Shown in pieces: positions 52,950 to 63,914 of a DNA stretch of 64,000 bases (its first letter is position 1; each line of letters begins with the position of its first letter). The position numbers and the translations under genes are program-made. A model generated the notes under the pieces. It ran no database searches. It had not been told where the DNA came from and saw only the letters and a program-made list of their open reading frames with translations. Source of the stretch: Vesta saturnalis (Eukaryota; Arthropoda; Insecta; Coleoptera; Lampyridae); the NCBI GenBank assembly GCA_036346205.1, contig JARFJB010001947.1, forward strand, positions 238,501 through 302,500. The letters run 5' to 3'.

Positions 52950-55531
52950 CATTGAATGTATGTGGGGATGAGGAGGGCATATGTAGTATTTTCTAGGGTT
53001 TTTTTCTCTTCTCTCCTCGGGAAGGTCGTCAAGGAGTTTTGGTAGGATCTAGGGGGGGGAGGTTTGAATTTCAGTTTGGGAGTTGTAAGGATCTCTAGTT
53101 GGGATAGTGTCGCCGAAAAGTGCAAAATTTCTTTGTAATGTTTGTATTCTGTGTGTGATGGGTGGTATGTTTGCGTGTTATATTGTGAGGTCGTTAGGGT
53201 ACCTGAAAGATATCCTGTGTATACGTCTGAATATTCGGCGTTCACAGGAAGCGATAGAGGAGAGGTGATAAGGGCTTATGTTTGTGCATATGGGTGCTTG
53301 TAAATCCACAACAGGGCGTATGTTTTGTAGGTGTGTTGGGATGGCTACCTCTGATTTACCACGGAGGGCGCCCAATAGGTTTGCGCGGTTTCTTATCCTA
53401 TTAAGTGTTCTTTGTACATCGGGGAGCCTATTTAGGGTTTTAGTGAAGTGAATTCCTAAGTAAGTGACTTCCTGTTGGAGTAGGAGTCTTTCGTGGTTTA
53501 AGCTAAGGGAAACATTGCTGTTGGATAGATTTGAAAATTTATCTTCGTGGTAGTTAGGATGCCGCAAGAGGATTGCTTGGGTTGGGTGGGATTGACGAAG
53601 CCTGTCTACCGGTTGGCCCAGTTGGAAAAGTTCGGAGGGTTTTGGATATGAGACGGGAGGCCGTGTTGCTGTTCAGATGCACCGCCCAGAAGGCAGTGTG
53701 ATCCGAAAAACAATCTGCTGCGGGTTGAAATGGATTTTAGAAGGTGTTGCCTATTTGACTCGGACTGACCGATTAGGCAGATACGAGAGCAGAAGTTTGG
53801 GGAAGGGGTCGGGTGTGTTAAGGGTGCGGATCTTGTGGAGGAGAACGGCGTGCCAGACCCTGTCAAATGCTTGCTTAATGTCCAGAAACACAGCCAGGTT
53901 TAATTGCTTGTGATTGACTGCTCTGATGGTCTCCGTAAGAGGCTTCAACAAGGGATAGTGACACGTTCGGTTGGGACAGAATGCGAAGTAGTTCATTGAA
54001 TTAAAGGTGGTCTCTAGGTCGCCTGGGTAGAAACTGCTCAAAGCATTTTACGAGGCAACTCAGGAAGGAAACGGGTCCATTAGGTCGTGGTGACGTCGGA
54101 ATGAGGTTTTCGTATCATGAAGGTGGAGGCCGCTTTCCAGTCCGTCGATGGGATTGGGAATTTGTTATAAATGTCGGAGAGTGATCGGAGGGCTGGATCG
54201 CGCAGGTGTCGGGGAATTTTGCGATTTAGGCTGTCTTGTCCTGGGACTTAATTGCGTCCTTTTTTAAAATACGGTTTGACCTGGCCTGGAGTAATGGAGG
54301 CATAAAAGGGATTCTATATTGACTCTCTAGGAATTCCTTGAACTGGGTGTCGAATTGAGGATCTTCTTGGGATCGGATAATAGATTGAAGGTGAAGACTG
54401 AAGAAGTCGGCCTTTCCTTGCTTGAAGAAGATTAGGTTACCCTGTGGGTCAGTTTAGTGGGATTTAGAAGTTACCGTCATTCTGGTCAGCCTATCAAACT
54501 CTTGCCAAAAGTGTTTTCCGTTTCTGTAGTGTAACTGGGAGGTGGCTTTGGTCCAGGAGTCTTCAGCGTGTTTGTTTGCTTCTCACCTGATTAAGTCGTT
54601 AAGGTGATTTTGTTTTGAGAGACGGATCCCTAGATCGCAAGAATTGACGATAAATTCGTCTTTTCTCCGTGATCGAGTTCAAAATGTACCGTGGGAGCGG
54701 TTTGCGGAAAGTGTCGATGTTTCTCAATAGGACTGAGATTTCCACCGCGTAATTACGGAAGTTAGGTCTGTAATGGCTCTCTCGAGATCTTGGGTTATTA
54801 GAAGATTGGGTGTTGGAAGGTTGTTGGGATGTATCCCAAGAACACATTTCAGTCTGTTTTCGAAACATCTTTAGTTACTGCGGATTGAGGATGTGCGGGG
54901 CGGGAGTGTTGACAAAATAGAGGTTTTGACAAGCAGTGGTAGATGATCTGATGTGATCGTGGTGCCTAGAAAGTGCTCACGGTCGAAATAATGGGTTCAG
55001 AAACAAGGATGTGGTCTATTATTGAAGCCCCTAGAATGTGTAGGTTGTGTTAGCGCGACTAGAAAAATGGACAACTGTAATAGAGCTGATGATAGTCTAA
55101 TACCGTTGCCATAGCTTCTGAAGTCATCGGTTCACGGGCATTGACATCACCTAAGATGACCTCATTAGGAAGGCTAGAGGCGTAAATTAAAAGGTAATCG
55201 GATAGTGTATTGTGACCGGGCGGGTGGTAGTAGGAGAAGAAAACGATCGGGGTAAAAAGACGTAACGTCACAGCAAAACATTCGAGATGTTGTAGGTGCA
55301 CCGGAAGTTGAAAGGGGGAGGACGGGAAGCAATTTTTTATGATAAGGGCAGTTCTATGGATGCTATTGTATAGGTAGGTATGATAAGTGTTAGAGTTAAG
55401 TGTGCACCTATTTGTGAGTTTTGTTTCGGTAATCGAGATAGTGTGTATGTTGTGTTCATGTAGTAAGATTTTAAGTAGGGAGCGTTTCCGACGAACGCCC
55501 CGGAATTAACTATCCCGGCTATGAAATCCAT
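52950..55531 (-). pseudogene. Jockey-type ORF2 (APE endonuclease and reverse transcriptase), broken
   Basis: The N-terminus near 55531 contains the EHNIHTISITETKL frame (catalytic Glu). FSYYHPPGHNTLSDYL and VILGDVNAREP (55301-55059) are the middle of the APE domain, with SDHLPLLV near 54950 as its end. The linker RNIDTFRKPLPRYIL follows. RT motif A is VFLDIKQAFDRVWHAVLLHKI (54041-53751), then SYLPNRSVRVK. Motifs B and C (GVPQGS, FADD) are not recognisable. THLQNIRPVVDLQAPI, SCERRIFRRIHR and SYQNSL mark the thumb and C-terminus to 52949. Numerous frame changes make it inactive. Confidence 0.75.
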
Positions 55532-55560
55532 TTTGGAGGGATTTAAGGAGTGGATTCTCT
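52950..55560 (-). mobile_element. Jockey-type non-LTR retrotransposon, decayed
   Basis: Minus-strand ORF2 with APE and RT domains and no RNase H. Its base composition is much more GC-rich than its neighbours, suggesting later arrival or a different source family. The 5' end is near 55560; an ORF1 is not recognisable upstream (55560-55795). It abuts the outer edge of Polinton-like element B. Confidence 0.75.
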
Positions 55561-55794
55561 GATTACGGCAACCCTCGTCCGCTAGTCAGATACGCACACG
55601 ACGGTTCCTCGCTGGAAATAGGATCGGGATAGCGGGATCCCATTTTCCCTGTCGGATAACATATGGAATAGGGTGTGTGTTAGGACAACTTGCATTCGGG
55701 TCTTACATCTGGTCTCTTGACGGGAAATTTTAATTTGAATTTGTATTTAAGTGTTTACATTCTGATTGCCTATTGCGAGAAATTTAACCTTCTA
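55561..55794. other. Short spacer, no recognised gene
   Basis: GC-moderate sequence upstream of the Jockey ORF2; possibly the remains of its ORF1. Confidence 0.35.
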
Positions 55795-56440
55795 TTCTAA
55801 TAAAGGCCTATTGCCAACTTATAAGACAGACAGAGGAACTTATGTTAGGGCTTGAGCCCTCCTTCCGGGCCCCCTTTTTGGGAGTTTGAAGTTGTGGCGC
55901 CATCTAGTGGTGTATAGAGTAATGAACACTTTTTGCAATAAATGTGGTATCACCTAGCGTTATATTTCTAGGACTAATCAGGGTTTTGTTTGGGGCACCA
56001 TCTAGTGGTATATATTTAAACTAGCGAATGTTTTCTGTAATAGAGGCGGCGACGCCTAGCGGTATATTTCTAGGACTAATTAGGGTTGTTTGTGATGCCA
56101 TCTAGGGGTGTAAAGACTAATGAACGTTTTCTGCAATAGAAGTTGATCGTGTTCGTCTCTCCTTCATCTCTCTCGTCTCTTTCTCAAACAAACAAATCAA
56201 ATCAAGTTAATTAAATCAATTAAGCAGATCAATCCCAAATAAATGACGTTCGATCAAATCAAACAATCAGATCAAACTGAATCAATAAATCAATTAACCA
56301 ATTCAATCTCAATCAATCAAATCATAACTTACAGCTCGCGAAAACTAGCTTACAGTTCAAAAATACTGATTGGACTAACTTACACTTTGCTAAAACCAAC
56401 CAACGACAATTCAAAAAATAGCAGTATGATTTAACTTACA
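55795..56440. repeat. Left terminal inverted repeat of Polinton-like element B
   Basis: Contains three or four imperfect units of a roughly 90-100 bp repeat, each with GGCGCCATCTAGTGGTGTAT-like, AATGAACATTTTCTGCAATA-like and CTAGCGGTATATTTCTAGGAC-like parts. An AATCAA/ATCAAAT-rich stretch follows. The reverse complement matches 4860-5460. Confidence 0.7.
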
Positions 56441-56615
56441 GCGTGAAAAAGAAAGCCAATCTCACACTTATTGTAATTACCCATCTAACCGGCGTTTCGC
56501 ATCAACTACAGCATTGTTAGTGCAGGTACGAACGCCGTTAGGAAAACGAGTTTATTAATAACAATTGAAGGAAAGCTTAGTGTTTGAAAATACATTATAA
56601 ACAACAATACATCGT

Positions 56616-56903
56616 TTATTTAATCACATTTTTATCGGTCTTCTTTTTCTTCCTCAACCGTGATTCGTCGCTATCATCATCATGGTTTAGAGACTCGTCC
56701 CCCTCCACCTCATCGCTCTTCTTCCTCTTCTGTGAATCATCACCGTCATCTTGGATGTGAGATAGATTCATCTCATCCACGTCATCGTTTGCATCATCAT
56801 CATGAACGGTTATGTTGTAATAGTTTATTAACAAGTCAGTAAGATCTCTAATGTCCGCTGATGTTGGCTCGTAAACAGGTAAATACTTTATAATAATGCT
56901 CAC
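56616..56903 (-). CDS. Small acidic ORF of unknown function, copy 2
   Basis: A 95-residue reading of the same protein as 195-554 from SIIIKYLPVYEPTSADIRD onward; the frame also continues upstream without a Met. Against copy 1 it is close to 88 percent identical at DNA level by eye. One loss (Lys codon in the EEKDE stretch) is exactly three bases, and the tail ends differently (RLRKKKKTDK), adding another basic cluster. Just beyond its 5' side a SINE interrupts the element at 56940. Function unknown; the retained frame suggests that the ORF was expressed when the copies spread. Confidence 0.5.
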   Translation of the reverse strand: MSIIIKYLPVYEPTSADIRDLTDLLINYYNITVHDDDANDDVDEMNLSHIQDDGDDSQKRKKSDEVEGDESLNHDDDSDESRLRKKKKTDKNVIK

Positions 56904-56939
56904 TCGATAACGATTTCACTTTAAAGAGCGAAATGTGCT

Positions 56940-57263
56940 TTCCAAGCACCTTCAGCCACAATCATGGATTTCCAGCATACACACATACACTACGTATATA
57001 TGCATGGTGGGATTAAGAATGGGTATGGTCAGGACAGGATCGGAAGGAACAGAGTTAGGGCTCAGGGGGGAAATACTACCCCAGATTCGCCCAAGTAGCT
57101 GCACATGGTGTGCGTATATGCAGTGACAATGCCGTTACACGTGTATGAGGAAAACCTCCTGAAAAAACCTCATACAAGGTAGACGGTAACGGGAATCGAA
57201 CCTATTACCTCCCGAATGCTAAGCAGGTCGTATCACCACTACTCTACCTACTCGGTAGCGCGG
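56940..57263 (-). mobile_element. tRNA-Ala-like SINE, copy 1
   Basis: On the minus strand a tRNA-like head begins at 57263 with A box TAGAGTAGTGG and B box GGTTCGATTCCCG. The anticodon-arm-like CTGCTTAGCATTCGG resembles tRNA-Ala(AGC). A body shared with 61323-61715 follows: ACCTTGTATGAGGTTTTTTC, CACACCATGTGC-GCTACTTGG, TCCTGACCATACCCATTC. The 3' end is truncated after TCCATGATTGTGGCTGAAGG. Confidence 0.75.
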
Positions 57264-58219
57264 ATCGCCTGTTTTATTGAAATCTGCGGAAAGCGGAGAT
57301 GGCTTCAGATGGTGATGCTAATTCAGAGATTGGTTGTTAGACCAGTATTGACGTAGCAAAATTCTTAATGTTTTCTGACCAACGTCGGAGGGAATAAACA
57401 TTGATTATCTGGGATTTTTGCAATCTAGCTAAAATTGCTTAATTGACAAATAATTAAAAAAATTGGTAAATGATTCTGGTTATTTACAATAGTTTCACCT
57501 CTACACCGTAAATACAGATCGTCACATTATGTATTGAACGTACATTAAGCATTTGCAGTCTGTTAGTGAGAAGAAGTGACGATTTAGTCGTTCAAAGCAC
57601 GTGGATTTAGTTCACATAGAACAAAAAAAAAGGATTTCACATTAAGTTTGTTTTTTAATTTGATAATATTTCAAAAAGGGTAATTTTTTAAGGATACGTG
57701 TTAGGTCAATCAGTATATTCAAATCTACTATGTAGTGCTGTTTTACGTGCTTGTAAGAGGTTTGTTAAAACTTGTGATATGAATTTCTTTGACTATAACC
57801 AAGACTGTAAATTGCCAGTGTCACAGTAGTAGTACTATTCCATCTTCTATACTTAATCTTGCAAACTTATTTTTAGTGTCTTATTTTCAAAAGTAATTAA
57901 GATTTCCTCTTTCTCGAGCTGCTCATATATTAAATATGTAAATTTTGAGGTCATGTATTAAACGATTACTTTGTATACAAATAATAGAAAAACTCAATTC
58001 AATTATTATGTGTTTCTAGTTTGCTTCATGGTAATTGTGGATACAAGTTAAAATGTAACATACATGAATCAGTTTTTATTAACATAATATTTTGCTTATT
58101 ACTAATATTATATATCTGAAAATACGTAGTGTTGAAATTGCAGTCTTAAGAAGGAACTAGCGTTTAAAATAAAATTTAATGATGATAATCAAACGGATAA
58201 TAAATTAAATACAAACGTA
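57264..58219. other. No recognised genes
   Basis: AT-rich interior of element B between the SINE and the mariner-type element. Confidence 0.45.
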
Positions 58220-59779
58220 CAGGATGCTCTAGTGAAGCGGGAAATTTTCAATTACCAAATTTTTTCAGAAAATGTTTATTATCAAAATTTTTTTTTACGG
58301 GTTTGACTAGAGGAAAGTATGCCATTTTATGTCTTAAAAATATTTCCGCTCAAGTGAGAGCCATTTTTGTTTAAACACTCTTCTAACTAGATTGAAAAAT
58401 TTCCATTATTCGGTGGAGCAGGACAGGTTGAGTTCGCTCAATTTCTTGTGTAATGTTTATTGCTAATTCCAGTAAGCTTTGTGGTCTATTACTGTATACC
58501 CTCCTCTTCAGAAATCCCCAAAGTAAAAAATCACATACTGAAAAAGCAGGGGATCTTGCGGGCCACGAAAGGTCACAATGTTTGGAAATGGGTCGGCCCG
58601 GAAAGAGTTCCCTTAAAGCAGTCATAGACACGCGAGCAGTATGACTTGTAGCCCCATCCTGCTGAAAATAATTGATGTCGGGAAACCTAGGTAACTCTTC
58701 CTTCACAAATGTTCTGATCATGTGTGTGTAGCGATTTGGGCGTAGCATTTGTGGAGTTTCCTCTTCTAGCGACTTGAAAAGAATATGGCCCAATAATACC
58801 AGAATCTGGGTTTTCATCATTCCAATAGCAACTACTCTGCTTGTTTACATATCCGTTTAAATGGAAATGTGCTTCATGTGACATAAACATGTGATGAATA
58901 AAGTTTTCGTTATCATGCACACGTCACAATATTTCTTCGCTGAAAATCCTGCGAGAAAGTACATCACCATCTTTCAACTCTTGGACGACTTGAATTTTGT
59001 AAAGGTGGAAAGATAAGCCTTTATGTAAAATTCGTCGTAACGATGTGCCCCTAATGTTTATTGCAGAAGCATGGTTTACTGCAGAACGCAGTGGACTACG
59101 AGTTAATGCTACTCGGACTCTATGAATGCTTTCCTCCGTTCTTACAGACCTTATTGCCCCTTTATGCTTCAAGTTTAATGTGGAGACAGTTTCTTCAAAC
59201 TTCCTTAGCCACTGTATAATTGAATGAGCGGATGGCACTCTTCCATGTCGTGGAACGTTGAAATTATTACGAAACAATCGTTGTATCGAAGTCACACAGT
59301 CACCATTTTTATAAAACGATTTTACGAAAAACTCACGCTGAACGCCTGGCCACTTCTCCATGTTTCTGTTTCAATGTCAGTAACTGTCAAACAATAATCA
59401 GGTCATAGAAACATTGACCTTTGGCAAAACAAAATTTTGCCGCAAAATCTCTTGATCTTTCGGCATGCGACCTTTTTGCAGATTTTGTGAAGAGCGGGGT
59501 ATAGAGTAATGGACCACAAACCTTACCGAAATTAGCATAGAACATCAAACAAGAAATTGATGGAATTGAACCTGTCCTGCTCCGTCCAATAACCGAAATT
59601 TTTCCATCTAAGTTAGAAGAGTGTTTACAAAGACATGGTTCCCATTTGAGCGGAATTATTTTTAAGACATAAACTGACATACTTTCTTCTACTCAAATCT
59701 GCAAAAAAAACCTTTGAAAATAAACATTTTCTGAAAAAATTGGGTGCTTCAAAATTTCCTACTTCACTGGCGGACCCTG
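58220..59779 (-). mobile_element. Mariner-type transposon with about 215-bp inverted repeats
   Basis: The left end CAGGATGCTCTAGTGAAG and the reversed right end CAGGGTCCGCCAGTGAAG start inverted repeats that stay alignable for about 215 bp (58220-58435 and 59565-59779). TA flanks both ends. The 1560-bp element encodes one minus-strand transposase. Such long repeats are unusual for classical mariners (about 30 bp) but occur in some insect Tc1/mariner lineages. Confidence 0.8.
58383..59361 (-). pseudogene. Mariner-type transposase (IS630/Tc1/mariner superfamily), frameshifted
   Basis: ATG 59361 starts an N-terminal HTH domain (EKWPGVQREFFVKSFYKNGD) of the kind common in insect transposases, with SAHSIIQWLRKFEETVS and SLRRILHKGLSFHLYK. 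A frameshift near 58922 leads to the catalytic domain: MFMSHEAHFHLNGYVNKQ (first Asp changed to His), then WNDENP. About 20 codons are lost before IIGPYSF. A second frameshift leads to INYFQQDGATSHTAR (second Asp kept) and SPAFSVCDFLLWGFLKRRVY (third acidic residue kept). It ends at 58383 inside the left inverted repeat. Inactive. Confidence 0.85.
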
Positions 59780-60979
59780 TATATATGTCAATGAACAACA
59801 ATATTAGCTTAGACTTTTTCAAAAAAATGGAAACGATAAAATAAAATTCTGGCTCCGTTATTTCTTTCTACGCAAAATTTCCTTCATATCAAAAAAAATC
59901 ATCGAAATCCGTCAAGCGGTTGTCTCGCAATCTGCGTGTACTAAATAACCCGATCATTTTAATACATAGGATTAGGATTTCTTACAAAACAATAACTTAA
60001 TACGAAAATATTTATTAAAGGAAAAGTACAAACGTATGTGACCTAAAATAAACATAGACAAAACAACATATTCGAATCGATACGGAGAATAAGGACTTGA
60101 GCGTAAGAGGCGAACTCAATGTGTGGATGTCTGGATGTATGTGTTTACGATACCTTCAGAACGAAAAAACGTAAATACTAAAAATTTCGTATTTAAGCTT
60201 CATTTCTCCTGGACCTGATTAGATTTTGGAAGTAAATTAATGAGTTGGTTTAGTTTTTCTCAAATATTTATGAAATAACGGTATATTTCAAAGATATAAA
60301 AATACCGCTATATAAATCTTAAACATGTAGATTAATTATGTTCTAGGCAATATTTTGAAACAACGCGTAATTTAGCGGCAAAAAATTCCTAATTTTATAA
60401 GAAAACGCGTACACATATTTTTAAGGAAAATTTAATTTTATATAAATTTTCTTTATAAATTTTCTTAATATAAAGCAACATAAGTCTAAAGATTAAATAA
60501 ATATGATTGAAAATGATTAAACTATATAATCTAAATTTTGATAGAAGCGGGCGGCTTTGGTATTTTTATAGAAGCGGATGACTTTGGAGTTGTTTTTTCG
60601 TTAGCATCTATAATAGATACCTATTAACCTTTACCTTACATGAAGTTTTAAACGTCCATCTGATATAGATTATTGTTTTTGTTACTACAAAGTTGCCTAT
60701 TTTCATAATGAACGTATTAATTAGAGGTTGCTTAATTATCCTAAAAAAATTGTTATCAAAATGATTTCACTTCTTTTAATTTCCATCTTGTAGGTTGAAA
60801 GGTCGTGTATTATTCCACACCATATAGTTAAATCAAATATAATATTTTTGATCTAGCCCATTTATGCAGGAAATGTTTAAACAAAAATGATCCTCTTTAA
60901 CAGTGGCTAATGCACATGAGTAAATGACTAATAAAGGTTTCAAATCATATTCAGATAAGTAATACATGTTGGTTTATAA
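59780..60979. other. No recognised genes
   Basis: AT-rich element-B interior. The phrase ATCGAAATCCGTCAAGCGGTTGTC near 59905 is a widespread type of insect repeat sequence but is not placed in a family here. Confidence 0.4.
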
Positions 60980-61297
60980 CTATGATCTATCATCATCATG
61001 GTTTTGAGATTCGTCCTTCTCCTCTACCTCATCGCTCCTCTTCTTCTGCTGTGAATAATCGCCATCACCTTGGATGTGAGATACATTGAGCTCATCCACG
61101 TCATCGTTTCCATCATCATCTTGAACGGTTATGTTGTGATAGTTTATTAACAAGTCAGTAAAATCTCTAAGGTCCGCTGATGTTGGCTCATAAACAGGAG
61201 AATACATTATAATAATGCTCACTCGATAACGGTTACACTTTAAAGAGCGAAACGCAAGAGAAACGAGAATGCTGCTGTCCTTGGGTCTCACATACAA
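60980..61297 (-). CDS. Small acidic ORF of unknown function, copy 3
   Basis: A 105-residue copy closest to copy 1. Both share the N-terminal RPK.SSI.VS.AFRSLKCN stretch missing from copy 2's Met-started frame, and both share VSHIQGDGD and EEKDESQNHDDD. The frame is open throughout, but the last few codons (DDDRS) are cut relative to the other copies. It sits about 4.4 kb inside element B, not next to a terminal repeat, which suggests duplication or two merged copies. A SINE lies 26 bases beyond its 5' end. Confidence 0.5.
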   Translation of the reverse strand: MYVRPKDSSILVSLAFRSLKCNRYRVSIIIMYSPVYEPTSADLRDFTDLLINYHNITVQDDDGNDDVDELNVSHIQGDGDYSQQKKRSDEVEEKDESQNHDDDRS

Positions 61298-61322
61298 GAT
61301 GATGGCGATGATTCAAATTTCC

Positions 61323-61715
61323 CGACCGAGCTGGTAGTGTAGTGGTGACACGATCTGCTTAGCATTCGGGAGGTAATGAGTTCGATTCCCGTTACCGTCT
61401 ACCTTGTATGAGGTTTTTTCAGGGGGTTTTCCTCATACACATGTAGCGGCATGGTCACTGCGTATATGCACACCATGTGCGGCTACTTAGGCGAATGCTG
61501 GGGTAGTATTTTCCCCCTCAGAACCCTAACTCCGTTCCTTCCGATCCTATCCTGACCACACCTATCCTTAATCCCACCATGCATATATACGTAACGTATG
61601 TATGTATGCTGGGAATCCATGATTGTGGCTAAAGGAGCTCGGGAAGCTCTAGCAGCCCGCCCTCCTCCTTGGGGAGGGAATGAAATACGTTGACTTTTCC
61701 TTTTTTCCTTTTTTC
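61323..61715 (+). mobile_element. tRNA-Ala-like SINE, copy 2
   Basis: Head: A box TAGTGTAGTGG and B box GAGTTCGATTCCCG with CTGCTTAGCATTCGG between, as in tRNA-Ala(AGC) genes (loop TTAGCAT). The body contains GTATGAGGTTTTTTCAGG and CACACCATGTGCGGCTACTT, then a 3' part (GCAGCCCGCCCTCCTCCTTG) missing from copy 1. A T/C-rich end (CCTTTTTTCCTTTTTTC) closes it. Opposite orientation to copy 1. Confidence 0.75.
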
Positions 61716-61729
61716 AAATTTCCCGCCAA

Positions 61730-62260
61730 GGGGCCATGTGCTAAGACCCGAATCTAAGTAGGTTGCGAAGCCCTATGCCTGTCTTCAGATTTCCCTTCAT
61801 AGATGGCGCCACAAACAGATTCAAATTTTTGGTCGATGGGCGCGGGCCTGAAAGTAGGTTGCCAAGCCCTGCATCTGTCTTACATGTTAGCTTTATACCC
61901 TTTTATTATAATACAGATTCATATTTCCAGCCATAAAGTTCAGAGACTTAAATACAAATACAGATTCAAATTTTCCGGCATTGGGCCTCGACAAGGGGCA
62001 AAACCCCGAGAGCAAGTTGCGCAGCCCTACACCTGTCTTATAAGTTAGCATTAGGCACATTATTATTATAATACAAATTGAAATTTTCCGCAAGGGTACC
62101 ACGACATACACGAAGGCCTACGAACAAGTTGCGATCACGACAAGGGGCAAAGACACGAAACAAGTTGCGACACCCTTCACCTCTCTTAAAATCTCCGTTA
62201 TGCTCTGGGAGGGTTGGAGCGGGATCGTCGAAACAGCCTTCGCCGAAAGCCTCGCTTCGC
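61730..62260. repeat. Tandem units of Polinton-like subterminal repeat
   Basis: Three or four imperfect units share AAATTTTCCG-CAAGGGG, AGTTGCG-AGCCCTACACCTGTCTTA and AGTTAGCATTAGGC. Similar strings occur at 580-760 and in the right repeat of A (5260-5460). GGGATCGTCGAAACAGCCTT (62222) matches GGTTACCGAAACAACCTT near 605. Confidence 0.65.
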
Positions 62261-63169
62261 GAAATTTTACCTATATGAGATATGATGTCGCAAAGATCTG
62301 CCCTTCATAACTCAAAAAGTTTCTATAACTACACTCTAATATCTTCCCTAGGGCATGTTCATAAATCTAAAAAGCCCTTTTCATCCGAGACAAAACCTGT
62401 ACGTAAAGTCGTCTTATGTGATAGCATGGCTTAATTTGACTTTAACCTTTTTTTTTACAGAGGTAATTCAGCTAAGTTAGAGCTTGTATGCTGTATAGAG
62501 GCAAAATCTAGCTTAAACAAGAAGAAGGCTCAAGCCATTTTTTCGGCGTATACACCACTATATTGAAGATGCTGTTTTGTGTGTATTAGAAAATACGCTA
62601 CTGATCCGGAGTTGGATAAAGAAAGATTTATGCGGTACAGCTTCAGAGGCGAATAATAATTGAATACCTATGTAATATTTCAAAGTAACGTGGGGAACTT
62701 CGCTAATTTTTTTATTAATAATCCCATATCTGTGTAATATTAATCGTAAAAACAAATATTAGGCATTAGCCCTTGCGTGTATTTAAAGTAGAATTACTAA
62801 CGGTTGAACATTATTATGAAGCAGCATCAAGGTATTATATGTTTTTACTAGTTAATAAGCTATAATCGCTCAAGATGAAGCGGATGAAGAAAACAATTAT
62901 TATTTCACCTAATACTGGACCTTAATGTTTTTTACAACAGCAAATTTTTTAAATAATTTGTAAACACATTAATTAACATGACGCAACTTTCTAATCACAA
63001 TGAAGTTGTATGTCTGTTAAGTAACAAAATGCATCCCATAAAAGCAGTTTTACCATATGGGTGAAATCTTTTAAATGTATGTTGTAAATAACCATCATTT
63101 TTTGAATGTAAATTTATAAGTACAATATAAATGCTAAATACGAATTGCAGTAATCAGGTTTTGTGTATT
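62261..63169. other. No recognised genes
   Basis: AT-rich. ATATCTTCCCTAGGGCAT at 62339 is the reverse complement of the ATGCCCCTAGGAAAGATAT stretch near 680, so parts of elements A and B are inverted relative to one another here. Confidence 0.4.
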
Positions 63170-63850
63170 ACTTTCTAAATTAGATAATGATAGAAAATAA
63201 ATAGCCAGTTTATATCCAACCATTCATTGAGGCTACATGTGGATACGTTGTGTAAAAAAAATATTTCAGTTCAACATATGGTTATTATTATAACAGTTGA
63301 AAGAAAAACACATCTGAAGATATGCGTATTATTTTTTATTATATAATGATATCCTTACCTAGAAATAAAGATTAAAACCTATAAATACATTCTTATTAGA
63401 TAAAACATTAGAAATTATTGTTTATTGTTTCATCATCCATTTTTAACAAGAAGTTAATCATTTGATTACTCTAAGTTGTTTATTATTATGTCCAAATTAC
63501 ACTTGATTACTCTATCTTAATTGTTTATGATAAAGAATGCTTTAAAAGAAGATGTGAATATTGGAACTGTTAGATTTCATATTGACTTGTGTTAGTGATA
63601 TCTCAATAAAATATTAACTCTGTTTAATTTAATTATATGCTTTTACTCGATATTGCTAACAAAAGATAAAGATTTTTAAATATATTATTACAATTATAGG
63701 ATGGCGTCATAACATCAGCTCTACAATAGCTGGTACGTATTCGTGGACTTTAAACTTGTAGTTATTGATTCGTATATAATATTCAACGATTAAAACCTTT
63801 TGTCTTTTATTTCCATTATATCAATTGGATATTTTTAAAACATGTTAATT
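63170..63850. repeat. Right subterminal arm of Polinton-like element B
   Basis: Aligns in order with 4400-4860 (AAAAACACATCTGAAGATAT, AGGATGGCGTCATA, GATTAAAACCTTTTGTCTTT). The right terminal repeat would lie just beyond the window. Confidence 0.65.
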
Positions 63851-63861
63851 TAACTTAACTC

Positions 63862-63866
<5 letters not shown>

Positions 63867-63912
<46 letters not shown>
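63867..63912. repeat. (TA)n microsatellite
   Basis: 46 bp of TA near where the right inverted repeat of element B should begin. Confidence 0.95.
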
Positions 63913-63914
<2 letters not shown>

